Origin: an uncultured Candidatus Puniceispirillum sp.
Lineage (GTDB): Bacteria; Pseudomonadota; Alphaproteobacteria; Puniceispirillales; Puniceispirillaceae
Assembly (NCBI GenBank): GCA_905182545.1
Contig: CAJJBY010000002.1
Location: forward strand, 124,001-188,000
DNA length: 64,000 nucleotides
Direction of reading: 5' to 3'
Shown here: one piece after another, positions 34,927 to 45,668 of the stretch
Layout: each line of letters starts with the position of its first letter
Numbering within the stretch: the stretch's first letter is position 1
Translations under genes and position numbers: made by a program
Notes under the pieces: model-generated
What the model saw: only the letters and a program-made list of their open reading frames with translations
What the model was told of the DNA's origin: nothing
Databases searched by the model: none

Positions 34927-36384
34927 TCACGCGCCGTCGAGTTTGCTTCGCAAAATCTGATTGACCATGCCTGGGTTGGCCTGACCACCCGATTCTTTCA
35001 TCACCTGACCAACAAAAAAGCCAAACAATTTGTCTTTACCACCGCGATAATCATCAACCTTTTCCTGATTGGCGGCAAGCACCTGATCAATCAAAGTCTC
35101 GATCGCACCGCTATCCGACACCTGCTTTAGGCCCTTTTCATCGACAATGGCCGCAGCCCCCTTGCCGGTTTCAAACATATCGGCAAACACGTCTTTAGCA
35201 ATACGCCCCGAAATTGTGCCATCGCTTATCAAACCAACCAGCTCGCCAAGATTTTCAGGGCTGATCGGGCAATTTTCAAATGTATTGCCTGATTTATTCA
35301 GCGCCCCAAACAGCTCAACCGTCATCCAATTGGCAACAAGCTTACGATCACGGCCATCACTGGCAGCTTCATAATATCGAGCAGTGTCACGTTCTTCGGT
35401 GATCACTGACGCATCATAGGCCGATAATCCATATTTCCCCATCAAGCGGTCACGAATATCATCGGGCAATTCCGGCAATGCCGAAGCAAGCGCGTCAACC
35501 TCGACTTGGGTGACAATCATCGGCAATAGATCAGGGTCAGGGAAATAACGATAATCATGCGCATCTTCTTTGCTTCGCATTGTCCGTGTTGCCCCGGTGG
35601 CGGTATCAAATAATCGGGTTTCCTGATCAATCGTGCCGCCATCTTCAATAATTTCAATCTGGCGGGCAACTTCATAATCAATCGCCGCCTGAATAAACCG
35701 GAGCGAATTCAGGTTTTTGGTCTCGGTTCGTGTGCCAAGTGGGCCACCCGGGCGGCGCACCGACACATTCACATCAGCCCGAAGCGAGCCTTCTTCCATA
35801 TTGCCATCACATGTGCCGAGGTAGCGCAAAATAGACCTTAATTTGCGGACATAGGCCGCCGCTTCAGCAGCCGAGCGCATGTCGGGCCGCGAGACGATCT
35901 CCATCAGAGCAACGCCAGTCCGGTTCAGATCGATATAGCTTTTCGTTGGATGCTGATCATGCATCGATTTGCCGGCATCTTGCTCTAGATGCAGCCGTTC
36001 AATGCCAATATCGCGCGTACTGCCATCGGCCATGACGATCCGCAATGAGCCTTCGCCAACAATAGGGTGTTTAAACTGGCTGATCTGATAGCCTTGCGGC
36101 AAATCAGCGTAAAAGTAATTTTTACGGTCAAAAACGCTTGTCAGATTAATTTGCGCTTTCAGACCAAGGCCAGTGCGAATGGCCTGATAGACACATTCCC
36201 GATTGATCACCGGCAGCATGCCAGGCATCGCCGCATCGACAAGTGACACATTTTCATTCGGTGCCGATCCAAAGCTGGCTGATGCGCCGGAAAATAATTT
36301 GGCGTTGCTGCTAACCTGCGCATGAACCTCAAGGCCGATAACGACCTCCCAGTCTCCGGTGCACCCTGTTACAAGATCGCTCAT
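34927..36384 (-). CDS. gatB: Aspartyl/glutamyl-tRNA(Asn/Gln) amidotransferase subunit B
   Basis: A 485-residue subunit that activates misacylated Glu-tRNA(Gln)/Asp-tRNA(Asn) by phosphorylation. The kinase-like domain begins [22 protein letters not shown], has [31 protein letters not shown] and [14 protein letters not shown], and the tRNA-binding YqeY-like tail lies at the C-terminus. It starts 4 bp before the gatA stop (ATGA overlap), so translation is coupled in the order gatC-gatA-gatB. Confidence 0.97.
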   Translation of the reverse strand: MSDLVTGCTGDWEVVIGLEVHAQVSSNAKLFSGASASFGSAPNENVSLVDAAMPGMLPVINRECVYQAIRTGLGLKAQINLTSVFDRKNYFYADLPQGYQISQFKHPIVGEGSLRIVMADGSTRDIGIERLHLEQDAGKSMHDQHPTKSYIDLNRTGVALMEIVSRPDMRSAAEAAAYVRKLRSILRYLGTCDGNMEEGSLRADVNVSVRRPGGPLGTRTETKNLNSLRFIQAAIDYEVARQIEIIEDGGTIDQETRLFDTATGATRTMRSKEDAHDYRYFPDPDLLPMIVTQVEVDALASALPELPDDIRDRLMGKYGLSAYDASVITEERDTARYYEAASDGRDRKLVANWMTVELFGALNKSGNTFENCPISPENLGELVGLISDGTISGRIAKDVFADMFETGKGAAAIVDEKGLKQVSDSGAIETLIDQVLAANQEKVDDYRGGKDKLFGFFVGQVMKESGGQANPGMVNQILRSKLDGA

Positions 36385-37862
36385 GCTGCGCCTCCTGCCA
36401 TGCGTGCTGGTGTCGTGGTAAATCCGGCTGCCTGTTCAAGAACCCCTGCCACACGGTAAAGGGTGGCCTCATCAAATGGCCGGCCAAGCACCTGTAGTCC
36501 AAGCGGCAAGCCGTCGCTGGTCACCCCGCCGGGAACCGCAATCCCCGGAAGACCGGCAAGATTTGCCGGCACGGTAAAGACATCATTCAGAAAATTAGTC
36601 ACCGGATCATCAATTTTACGACCAACCGGAAAAGCAGCGGATGGCGTTGCAGGGGTAAGAAGCGCATCAACGATTTGAAAAGCCGCGTCAAAATCGCCCT
36701 TGATAAGACGGCGGACTTTCTGCGCTTTTAGATAATAGGCGTCATAATAGCCTGCAGATAAAACATAAGTGCCGATCATGATGCGGCGCTGAACCTCTTC
36801 GCCAAAACCGGCGGCGCGGGTGGCCTCATACATGCCGTCAAGCGTTTCAGCGTCAACCCGCATGCCATAACGAACACCGTCATAGCGGGCTAGGTTTGAT
36901 GATGCTTCGGCTGGTGCAATAATATAATAGGCTGGAAGCGCATATTTGGTATGCGGCAGTGACACATCAATCAGCTCGGCGCCTGCATCGCGAAGCCATG
37001 CCTGCCCCTGCTCCCATAAAGTGACAACTTCGCTATCCATGCCATCAATGACATATTCTTTTGGCACGCCAATTTTCATGCCCTTAACCCCATCGCCAAC
37101 AGCCCCGATCAAATCTTGAAGCGGGGCCTGTGTTGAGGTTGAATCCTTGGCATCATGGCTGGCCATTGCCGTCATCATCAAAGCATTATCAGCCACCGTA
37201 CGGGTAAATGGCCCCGCCTGATCAAGTGACGATGCAAAGGCGACAATCCCCCAGCGCGAACAGCGGCCATAGGTTGGCTTTAATCCAACAACGCCACAAA
37301 AAGCGGCTGGCTGGCGAATTGACCCGCCAGTATCGGTTCCGGTTGCCATAAGCGCTGACCGCGCAGCGACGGCTGATGCCGACCCGCCAGACGATCCACC
37401 CGGAACAAGATCAACTTTGTCCTTACCCTGCCACGGATTGATTGCCGGTCCAAAGGCGCTGGTCTCATTGCCTGATCCCATGGCGAATTCATCACAATTC
37501 AATTTGCCAAGCATAATCCCGCCAGCCGCCCAAAGATTGGCGGTAACAGTGCTTTCATAAGGCGGCACAAATCCTCTCAGGATATTCGAACAAGCCGTGC
37601 TGCTGATGCCCTTGGTGCAGAACAAATCTTTCACACCAATTGGCAAGCCTTCAAGCAAGCCAGCCGCACCTGAGGCAATGCGCTTGTCCGATTCAGCGGC
37701 CAATGCAAGCGCATGATCGGCTGTCAAAGCCACATAATTATTCAAACCCGCCGTGGCTTCAGCCGCACCAAGATACGCCGTGGTAAGCTCAACCGCCGAA
37801 ATTGCTTTTTTATCCAGTGCATCGCGCGCTGCAACCGCATTTAACTCCAGTAAACCATTCAT
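36381..37862 (-). CDS. gatA: Aspartyl/glutamyl-tRNA(Asn/Gln) amidotransferase subunit A
   Basis: A 493-residue amidase-signature enzyme that makes ammonia from glutamine for transamidation. Catalytic Lys in [10 protein letters not shown], cis-Ser/Ser pair in [13 protein letters not shown] and [16 protein letters not shown]. It begins with ATG overlapping the gatC stop by one base (TAATG) and overlaps gatB by four. Confidence 0.97.
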   Translation of the reverse strand: MNGLLELNAVAARDALDKKAISAVELTTAYLGAAEATAGLNNYVALTADHALALAAESDKRIASGAAGLLEGLPIGVKDLFCTKGISSTACSNILRGFVPPYESTVTANLWAAGGIMLGKLNCDEFAMGSGNETSAFGPAINPWQGKDKVDLVPGGSSGGSASAVAARSALMATGTDTGGSIRQPAAFCGVVGLKPTYGRCSRWGIVAFASSLDQAGPFTRTVADNALMMTAMASHDAKDSTSTQAPLQDLIGAVGDGVKGMKIGVPKEYVIDGMDSEVVTLWEQGQAWLRDAGAELIDVSLPHTKYALPAYYIIAPAEASSNLARYDGVRYGMRVDAETLDGMYEATRAAGFGEEVQRRIMIGTYVLSAGYYDAYYLKAQKVRRLIKGDFDAAFQIVDALLTPATPSAAFPVGRKIDDPVTNFLNDVFTVPANLAGLPGIAVPGGVTSDGLPLGLQVLGRPFDEATLYRVAGVLEQAAGFTTTPARMAGGAA

Positions 37863-38149
37863 TATTCAACAACCTTTGGCACAACAAAAAAGCCGCTAGC
37901 GCCTTCTGGAACATTGGAAAGGACATCATCAGGACGATTCCCGTCAGTCACGACATCATCGCGCATCGGCAAGGCATGGCCGGTAACGCTTGCCAATGGC
38001 TCAACATTGTCGGTATTTACTTCTTCAAGTTCGGCAATCCAGTTCAGAATGCCATTCAATTCGGCGGCAAGAGGCTCAAGACGGTCATCTGGAACATTAA
38101 TTCGGGCTAGCCGCGCGATTTTTGCGACTGTGGTCTTGTCAACGGACAT
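37862..38149 (-). CDS. gatC: Aspartyl/glutamyl-tRNA(Asn/Gln) amidotransferase subunit C
   Basis: A 95-residue structural subunit that wraps around the GatA-GatB interface. Typical N-terminus [21 protein letters not shown] and a [21 protein letters not shown] segment, then a PMRDDVV motif. It is the first gene of gatCAB, with a divergent ruvX start about 57 bp away. Confidence 0.96.
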   Translation of the reverse strand: MSVDKTTVAKIARLARINVPDDRLEPLAAELNGILNWIAELEEVNTDNVEPLASVTGHALPMRDDVVTDGNRPDDVLSNVPEGASGFFVVPKVVE

Positions 38150-38206
38150 GTCACTGTGCTTTTTGCTGTTACGAGGAAAACCTTAATTTGTGACTTATCA
38201 CTCAGC

Positions 38207-38710
38207 ATGACAATCTGCAAGATAAACGACGTTAACGCGATGATTTCAACAGGCCAACGCCTGCTTGGACTTGATATTGGCAAGAAAACCATTGGCCTTG
38301 CCTTGTCCGATCCTGGGCTGAAAATCGCCTCGCCAGTTAAAATTCTCTATCGCACCAAATTCACCCCCGATGTCGAATCCCTGTTCAAGCTCATTGATAA
38401 CGAATCAGTTGGCGGGCTAGTACTTGGCTGGCCGGTGAATATGGATGGCAGCATTGGCCCCCGCTGTGATTCCGTTCGTGATTTTGCGCATGCGCTGATG
38501 AAAATCAGGGATATGCCAATTGCGTTTCAAGATGAAAGGCTGTCAACGCGCGCCGTGGAAAGCGCGATGATCGCTGCCGATATGACCCGCGCTAAACGCG
38601 CCGTACGCCGCGATGCGCTTGCTGCCTGCTGGATTTTGCAATCGGCTTTAGATGCCTTAAATGACGAGACTGCCCGCAATCAAGCCACATCGCCAAGCAT
38701 AAACGACTAG
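38207..38710 (+). CDS. ruvX: Holliday junction resolvase-like protein RuvX/YqgF
   Basis: About 167 residues from ATG at 38207; ATG at 38240 is an alternative and the open frame reaches 38156. Upstream residues of other alphaproteobacterial YqgF proteins before the RLLGLDIG motif number about 15, favouring 38207. RNase H-like fold with [15 protein letters not shown] (first Asp), FQDERLST, and the C-terminal helix [14 protein letters not shown]. Such proteins act on 16S rRNA 5'-end processing or on recombination intermediates. The gene lies between gatC and pyrB, the usual alphaproteobacterial neighbourhood. Confidence 0.9.
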   Translation: MTICKINDVNAMISTGQRLLGLDIGKKTIGLALSDPGLKIASPVKILYRTKFTPDVESLFKLIDNESVGGLVLGWPVNMDGSIGPRCDSVRDFAHALMKIRDMPIAFQDERLSTRAVESAMIAADMTRAKRAVRRDALAACWILQSALDALNDETARNQATSPSIND

Positions 38711-38786
38711 ATGGCTGGCATTTTGGTTTTTCAATCTTGCATTTAGCGCTAGACCAGCACGACCGGTTACGGTAATAAACTGGTTT

Positions 38787-39758
38787 ATGACTAAGCAGGA
38801 GACCAAAGGCGTTCAGTCGCACGAAGCAACCGGCCCTGTCGCCTTGACCAGCCGGCATTTGCTTGGCATTGAAGGTATGTCCCCCATTGAAATCCGAAGC
38901 CTGCTCGATCGCGGTCATATGTTTGCCGACAATCCCCATGACGGGGTTAGCGATGCACTTAAGGGCAAAACAATCATTAATCTGTTTTACGAAAACTCAA
39001 CGCGGACCCGCGTTTCTTTCGAACTTGCCGCCAAACGGCTAGGCGGATCGGTTCTCAATATTGCGGTTGCCGGATCATCGGTCAAAAAGGGCGAAACGCT
39101 GCTTGACACGGCGACAACGCTGAATGCGATGCATCCTGATATTCTGGTGATACGCCATAATTGCTCGGGAGCGGCACTGCTGCTAAGCCAGCATGTTGAT
39201 TCGGCGGTGATCAATGCTGGTGATGGCCGCCATGAACATCCGACCCAAGCCTTGCTTGACGCGCTGACAATTTGCCGGCGCATTGGCCGGATTGAAGGGC
39301 TGAAAATTGCCATTTGCGGTGATATCGCCAACAGCCGTGTCGCCAGATCAAATATCCATCTTCTTGGCACGCTTGGTGCCGAATTGCGGCTTGTCTGTCC
39401 GGTTACCCTGCTTCCTGCCAATATCGGCAATATGGGCGTTTCGGTCTATACTGATTTTGAGGCTGGCATTGAAGGGTGTGACATTGTGATGATGCTGCGC
39501 CTGCAAACCGAACGCATGGCAGGAACCGAAACGCCGTCACAGCGCGAATATTTCAATTTGTTTGGCCTTGATAGCGGCAAATTGATGCGCGCCGCGCCAA
39601 AAGCATTGGTGATGCATCCAGGGCCAATGAATCGTGGCGTTGAAATTGACTCGGCAACGGCGGATGATGTGGAAAAAAGCCTGATCCGCACACAGGTGGA
39701 AATGGGCGTTGCTGCCCGCATGGCCTGTCTTGAAGCTTTGGTAACGAGGCAAACATGA
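38787..39758 (+). CDS. pyrB: Aspartate carbamoyltransferase catalytic subunit
   Basis: A 323-residue enzyme making carbamoyl aspartate, first committed step of pyrimidine synthesis. Carbamoyl-phosphate motif [21 protein letters not shown]; active-site loop [26 protein letters not shown]; aspartate-binding [12 protein letters not shown]; and LRLQTERM. It is followed by the pyrC-like gene with a 4-bp ATGA overlap, and no pyrI is seen. Confidence 0.97.
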   Translation: MTKQETKGVQSHEATGPVALTSRHLLGIEGMSPIEIRSLLDRGHMFADNPHDGVSDALKGKTIINLFYENSTRTRVSFELAAKRLGGSVLNIAVAGSSVKKGETLLDTATTLNAMHPDILVIRHNCSGAALLLSQHVDSAVINAGDGRHEHPTQALLDALTICRRIGRIEGLKIAICGDIANSRVARSNIHLLGTLGAELRLVCPVTLLPANIGNMGVSVYTDFEAGIEGCDIVMMLRLQTERMAGTETPSQREYFNLFGLDSGKLMRAAPKALVMHPGPMNRGVEIDSATADDVEKSLIRTQVEMGVAARMACLEALVTRQT

Positions 39759-41041
39759 CCGCAATTCGTTTTTTCGACGCTCATATCATTGACCCGTCGC
39801 AATCAATCGACGGCATTGGATATCTCGATGTTGTTGACGGTGTTGTTGACGCTATCGGGCTTGGCACGCCGCTAAAAACTGGAAAATTTGAGCAGGTAAT
39901 TGATTGCAAATTATCCTGCCTGTCGCCCGGCCTTGTTGATATGCGCGTTCAACCTGCCGATCCGGGATCAGAACATCTCGAGAGCCTTGCCACGCTTTTG
40001 GCCGCAGCTGCCAATGGCGGCATCACCGCCTTGGCCTGTCTGCCCGACACACGGCCAGTCATTGACGAGGCCAGCGCTATTGATTCGCTATGCCTTCGCG
40101 CGTCACGCATTGGCGGCTCTCGGCTTTACGCCTATGGCGCGGCAACAAAATCACTGGCTGGCACAGAAATGGCTGAATTGGGGCTGATGGCCGAAGCGGG
40201 CGCCATTGGGTTTACCAACAGCACAACATCAATTGATGACAGCTTGATCATGCGCCGACTTCTTGCCTATAGCAGCATGCTCGACAAGCCATTTATTCAG
40301 CATTGCGAAGATCATGCGCTGACCGCAGATAGCGAAATGAATGAAGGCGAGACATCAACAAGGCTTGGCCTGCTTGGCAGCCCTAGCGAAGCTGAAGTGA
40401 TTATCATTGATCGTGATCTGCATCTGCTTCGCCGTACCGAAGCCCGATATCATGTTGCCCATATCTCAACGCGTGCCGGAATTGAGGCGGTTCGCCAAGC
40501 CAAAGCCGAAGGTCTGGCCGTTACCGCCGATACATCCCCGCCTTATTTCCTGCTCAATGAACTGGCAATCAGCACCTATAACACCGCATTCAAACTGTCG
40601 CCGCCATTGCGAAGCGAAGATGACCGGCAGGCAGTGATCGAAGGTCTTGCCGATGGGGCGATTGACGCGATTTCTTCTGATCATATGCCGGTTGACCGCG
40701 ACGCCAAAATGCAGCCCTTTGGCCCAGCACAGCCGGGCGCATCAGGCGTTGATACCTTGCTGGCGCTTAGCCTTACCCTTGTCCATCAAGGCCATATCTC
40801 CATGACCCGCATAATTGAGGCGCTTAGCCTTGCACCAGCGTCTATTTTAGATACGACGGGTGGCACGCTAAGTCCGGGCGGTGCGGCCGATTTTATCTTG
40901 TTCCGGCCCGATAGTAGCTGGATCATTGCCGGAGCAAATTTCAAATCAGATTCGCGGATCACACCTTTTGAATCCCATCCGGTGCAAGGCATTGTTGACG
41001 CAACCTATGTCGATGGTGCCGCCATATTTCTGCGCCAATAA
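39755..41041 (+). CDS. pyrC: Dihydroorotase-like protein lacking the HxH metal motif (pyrC'/pyrX type)
   Basis: A 428-residue amidohydrolase-fold protein. Where active dihydroorotases have PGxxDxHVH, this one reads [15 protein letters not shown], so both histidines of the first metal motif are absent. Later features remain: [18 protein letters not shown] and SSDHMP. This pattern is known for the non-catalytic second dihydroorotase that forms a complex with PyrB in pseudomonads, and similar proteins follow pyrB in alphaproteobacteria. It is translationally coupled to pyrB, so a structural or stabilising role in an ATCase complex is likely. A separate active pyrC would then lie elsewhere. Confidence 0.85.
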   Translation: MTAIRFFDAHIIDPSQSIDGIGYLDVVDGVVDAIGLGTPLKTGKFEQVIDCKLSCLSPGLVDMRVQPADPGSEHLESLATLLAAAANGGITALACLPDTRPVIDEASAIDSLCLRASRIGGSRLYAYGAATKSLAGTEMAELGLMAEAGAIGFTNSTTSIDDSLIMRRLLAYSSMLDKPFIQHCEDHALTADSEMNEGETSTRLGLLGSPSEAEVIIIDRDLHLLRRTEARYHVAHISTRAGIEAVRQAKAEGLAVTADTSPPYFLLNELAISTYNTAFKLSPPLRSEDDRQAVIEGLADGAIDAISSDHMPVDRDAKMQPFGPAQPGASGVDTLLALSLTLVHQGHISMTRIIEALSLAPASILDTTGGTLSPGGAADFILFRPDSSWIIAGANFKSDSRITPFESHPVQGIVDATYVDGAAIFLRQ

Positions 41042-41078
41042 ACTGGCCGGAACAGCTTCAATCAGGAACGATAACTAA

Positions 41079-41684
41079 ATGTTTGATGATGTTGGGTCGG
41101 TTTTTCTTGTGGCGTGTTTTTCCTATGGGCTTGGCAGCATTCCGTTTGGCTTGATTTTGACGAAGTTTGCCGGTGCTGGCGATATTCGGCAAATCGGTTC
41201 AGGCAATATTGGCGCAACGAATGTGCTGCGAACCGGCAATAAAAAACTAGCCATTGCAACCTTGATTTGTGACGCCAGCAAAGGTGTTGGCGTGGTTTGG
41301 CTTGTCGGTCAGGCAACCACGCCGGCCTTGACAGCCCTTGCCAGCATTCTTGTTGTTACAGGGCATTGTTTTCCAATTTGGCTGAAATTTAATGGCGGTA
41401 AAGGCGTTGCGACCAGCCTTGCCGTCATGGCCGCGCTTGATCTGCGGCTTGGTGCGGTTTTTGTGTTTGTCTGGCTGTTGACTGCGTTTTTATCCCGCTA
41501 TTCGTCATTATCGGCATTATTAGCGATGGCGGCTTGTGTTGTGGCGGGGTTTGGCTTGCTTGACTCCAACATGATCAAAATTGCCATTTTGGTGCTTGGC
41601 GGCATTGTGTGGAGCCGTCACCATACGAATATTGGCCGCCTTTTATCGGGTACAGAAACCAAAATTGGCGCAAAAAAATCCTAA
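41079..41684 (+). CDS. plsY: Acyl-phosphate:glycerol-3-phosphate acyltransferase
   Basis: A 201-residue inner-membrane enzyme that acylates glycerol-3-phosphate using acyl phosphate. About five membrane helices; three conserved loops: GSIPFGLILTK, GSGNIGATNVLR and FNGGKGVATSLAV. It lies 38 bp downstream of the pyrC-like gene and upstream of dprA, the gene order common in alphaproteobacteria. Confidence 0.96.
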   Translation: MFDDVGSVFLVACFSYGLGSIPFGLILTKFAGAGDIRQIGSGNIGATNVLRTGNKKLAIATLICDASKGVGVVWLVGQATTPALTALASILVVTGHCFPIWLKFNGGKGVATSLAVMAALDLRLGAVFVFVWLLTAFLSRYSSLSALLAMAACVVAGFGLLDSNMIKIAILVLGGIVWSRHHTNIGRLLSGTETKIGAKKS

Positions 41685-41754
41685 AATGTCCCGATCAAAG
41701 GGATAATCCTTTTCAGTTAATTGTTCGTTAAATCAGTGCCTTTATGATTTGGGT

Positions 41755-42851
41755 ATGGATGAAAGTGAAAAACTGACGCGGATCCGATTGATCCAAACGC
41801 GCCATATCGGGCCAATGACACTCAGTCTTTTGATTCAGCGTTATGGAAGCGCCCTTGCCGCGCTTGCCGCGATGCCTGATCTTGCCGCGCGTAGGGGACG
41901 CAAACTATCGATCGCAAGCCTTGCCGGTGCCAAGGCCGAACTTGCTGCAAATGACCAAGCTGGTGCTAGACTGATCTGGCAGGACAGCGATTCCTACCCG
42001 CTTCGATTGGCTCAATTTGATGACGTGCTGGTCACTTTATCAACACGGGGCAATCTGCATCTGCTGAACAAACCGACGATTGCACTTGTTGGGGCGCGCA
42101 ATGCTTCGATTAATGCCATTCGCCATGCCGAAACTCTGGCACGCGAACTTGGCGAGGCAGGCTATGTGATAATGTCTCGCATGGCGCGCGGTATTGATGC
42201 CGCTGCCCATCGCAGTGCCATGGCAACGGGAACGATTGGCGTGATTGCCAGCGGTATTGATATTATCTATCCACCAAAAAATCGCGCCCAGTTTCAGCAA
42301 ATTGTTGATGAAGGGTTGCTTTTGGCCGAAAAGATCCTGGAACGGCCGACCCCGCGTCATTTTCCAACACGCAACCGGATTATTGCCAGCCTTGCGCTTG
42401 AGGTTGTGGTGATCGAGGCAGCGGCCAAATTAGGATCACTGGTCACCGCGCTTGAGGCTGGCGAACGCGGCAGTGAGGTGATGGCCATTCCCCGATCGCC
42501 ACTTGATCCAAGATCAAATGGGTGCAACCAGCTTATCCGCGATGGTGCAACACTTTTGCAAAATGCGACGGATATCATCGAGGCGGTTGGCCAGCATTGT
42601 TCCGTTGAAGCTCCCCTAAAAAAACAATATCGGTCGAAATGCCACAAACAACTTTTACCGACGCAGAAATTTCAAAATGCCGCGAGATCATCATTTCAAC
42701 GCTTGGCGGCGAACCGGTTGATGTTGACGATTTGATTGTGTGGTGCGATCAGCCATCTGCGGTCGTCTGGCCAGCCATTCTTGAATTTGAATTGGCGGGT
42801 CAGTTAACACGTCATTATGGCAATCGCGTATCACGCCAATTTGAATTTTGA
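41755..42851 (+). CDS. dprA: DNA processing protein DprA (one frameshift)
   Basis: 365 residues after repair. It loads RecA on incoming single-stranded DNA during transformation. The Rossmann fold has IALVGARNASINAIRHAE (usual GSR start), MARGIDAAAHRSA, PTPRHFPTRNRII and a DPRSNGCNQLIRDGATLL motif. The C-terminal DprA winged helix has DVDDLIVWC and ILEFELAGQLTRHYGNRVSR. The frame changes at the A7 run 42618-42624: one missing A restores continuity into QTTFTDAEISK. An ATG at 41755 is preferred over a TTG two codons upstream. No other competence genes are in the window. Confidence 0.93.
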
Positions 42852-43017
42852 TGGATTTGATTGACACATCAGCGGCCAATTCCAGCAATCAACCAACCAT
42901 GCGATCAGGCTGAATCACCCTCAAAACAGGCTAAATTCTAAAAAAACCACGAGAAATTTTGACAAATCCCATTTTTGCCTTTATCGCAAGCTCTTCACAA
43001 TATAGCAGGGCCAAGTG

Positions 43018-45668
43018 ATGAAAGTCGTCGTTGTCGAATCTCCAGCCAAGGCCAAGACCATCAACCGTTACCTCGGTGATGGCTATAAGGTGCTTGCGTC
43101 TTATGGTCATGTTTGCGATTTGCCAAGCAAGGACGGATCCGTTCTGCCTGACAATGACTTTGAGATGAAATGGCAGATTTCCAGCGGCTCTGAAAAACAT
43201 CTAAAAGATATCATTGCCGCGCTGAAGGGTGCGGATAAATTGATCCTTGCGACTGACCCTGACCGCGAAGGCGAGGCCATTAGCTGGCATGTTCTCGAAC
43301 AGCTAAAAGGCACGAAACATCTAAATGGTGTTGATGTCGAACGGGTTGTCTTTAACGAGGTTACCAAAACCGCGATTCTTGCCGCCATGGATAATCCGCG
43401 TCAGCTAGATGTTGAACTGATTGATGCCTATCGGGCGCGGCGTGCGCTTGATTATCTTGTCGGCTTTTCAATCTCGCCCGTTTTGTGGCGCAAATTACCC
43501 GGATCAAAATCTGCTGGACGCGTGCAATCGGTTGCGCTGCGGCTGATTTGCGAACGCGAAGCCGAGATCGAAGCCTTTCAGTCACAGGAATATTGGAGTG
43601 TTGAAGCTGCGCTAGGCCTTGCCAGCGGTGACAATTTCACAGCGCGGCTCACCCATTTGGACGGCGCCAAGCTTGGCAAGCTTGATATCACATCCGAAGC
43701 CCAAGCTACCCAAGCCGTCAATGCCATTTCAGCCGCCAAGCTTGCCGTTCAATCGGTCGAGACCAAGCGCGTGCGCCGCAACCCGCAACCGCCCTTTACC
43801 ACATCAACCCTTCAGCAAGAAGCGTCGCGCAAGCTTGGCTTTTCCGCAAGCCGCACGATGCAGATCGCGCAAAAGCTATATGAAGGCATTAATATTGGCA
43901 GCGAAACCACCGGCCTGATCACCTATATGAGAACCGATGGGGTTCAGCTAGGCGGCGAAGCAATTGCCTCAATCCGCCAGAATATCGACCAGAATTTCGG
44001 CAAGCGTTATCTGCCAGATGCGCCGCGTGTCTATAAAACCAAGGCGGCAAACGCTCAAGAAGCGCATGAGGCGATCCGCCCAACCGAAATTGCACGCCAC
44101 CCCAATGAAATGCGCGCCTTTCTTGATCATGACCAGTCGCGGCTTTATGAATTGATCTGGAAACGCGCCATTGCCAGCCAGATGCAATCGGCCGAGCTAG
44201 ATCAGACCGGTATCGATATCGGTGATGCGGCAAACAGCGTTATCCTACGCGCCAGCGGTCAGGTGATGGTTTTTGACGGATTTTTATCGGTTTACCGCGA
44301 AAGCAAAGACGCCGCCCAAGATAATGGCAATGCCGAAAAGGCCAATGGTGATGGCGACGATAATACCGCCCTTTTGCCAAGCATGGCCAAAGGTGATCAG
44401 CTTTCCACCCATAGCGTAACGCCGGAACAGCATTTCACCCAGCCACCGCCGCGCTTTACCGATGCCAGCCTTGTCAAACGGATGGAAGAATTAGGGATTG
44501 GCCGTCCATCAACCTATGCGTCAATCATTCAGGTTTTGCAAAACCGCGATTATGTCATCAAGGATAAAGGCCGGTTCACGCCCGAAGATCGAGGCCGGTT
44601 GGTATCGACCTTCCTTGGCAATTTCTTTGACCGCTATGTTGAATATAATTTCACTGCCCAGCTTGAAACCCAGCTTGACGAAGTGTCGGCTGGCAATCTT
44701 GATTGGAAAACGCTGCTAGCGCATTTCTGGGGCGATTTCAAAACTGCCATTGACGGCACCAAAGAATTAACCATCACCAATGTTCTTGATGTTCTTGACG
44801 AAGAATTGGGGCCGCATTTCTTTCAGGCTGATGAAACTGGCGCATTGAAACGAAGCTGCCCGAATTGTGATAATGGGCGTCTTGGCCTAAAGCTTGGCAA
44901 ATTTGGTGCCTTTGTTGGTTGTTCGAACTATCCGGAATGCAAATTCACCCGCCAGTTGGCAAACCAGAATGACAATGCTGATGGTGAAGCGCCCTTGACC
45001 GATAAAGAGCTTGGGCCTGATCCGGTTTCGGGTCTTCCTGTCTATTTGCGAAACGGGCCTTATGGGCCTTATGTACAAATTGGCGATCCCGAAACCAAAA
45101 AACCAAAACGCGCCTCCCTGCCCAAAGGCACAAGTGCATCATCGCTGGATTTAGAAGCTGCGCTTAACTTGCTGGCGTTGCCACGCGATATTGAACCGCA
45201 TCCCGAAACCGGTGATATGATTCAAGCTGGTCTTGGCCGGTTTGGCCCTTATTTGAAATATCAGGGCAAATTTACCAGTCTTGCACCCGATGATGATGTT
45301 CTTGAAATCGGCATCAACCGTGCTGTTGATCTTCTTGCTGAAGCCGCCAAAAAGGCCGGACGCTTGCTTGGCACGCATCCATCTGGCGGTGAAGTTCATG
45401 TCAAAAAAGGCCGGTTCGGCCCCTATGTCGAACACAACAAGCTTCGTGCCACCTTGGGCAAAGCGCATGACATCGCCGATATCAGCCTTGAAACAGCCCT
45501 AGAATTGTTGGCCGCCAAAGCAGCCAAAGGCCCCGCAACGCCAAAGAAGGCTGCACCAAAGAAAAAAGCCGCCGCCAAAAAGACAGTGACCAAAAAAGCG
45601 GCCACAAAAAAGACAGCGACCAAAAAAGCGCTACCAAAAAAACGGCTGCTAAGCAGAAAGTGGTCTAG
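43018..45668 (+). CDS. topA: DNA topoisomerase I (frameshift in the Lys-rich tail)
   Basis: About 883 residues. Type IA topoisomerase relaxing negative supercoils. TOPRIM: VVVVESPAKAKTINRYLG and ATDPDREGEAISWH with the acidic residues; catalytic Tyr in ITYMRTDG near residue 305; a C-terminal zinc ribbon CPNCDNGRLGLKLGKFGAFVGCSNYPEC and repeated Toprim-CTD units (FGPYLKYQG, GRFGPYVEH); then a Lys/Ala-rich tail. The raw frame runs past 45668 into rnr because of the A7 run at 45636-45642. With one more A the tail ends KQKVV-stop at 45666-45668, immediately before the rnr ATG. ATG at 43018 is preferred over GTG 43015. Confidence 0.95.

Noticed and set aside
45636-45642. Programmed frameshift at the topA A7 run
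   Set aside because: The same type of error recurs at other A runs, and the restored frame stops neatly before rnr; sequencing error is simpler.
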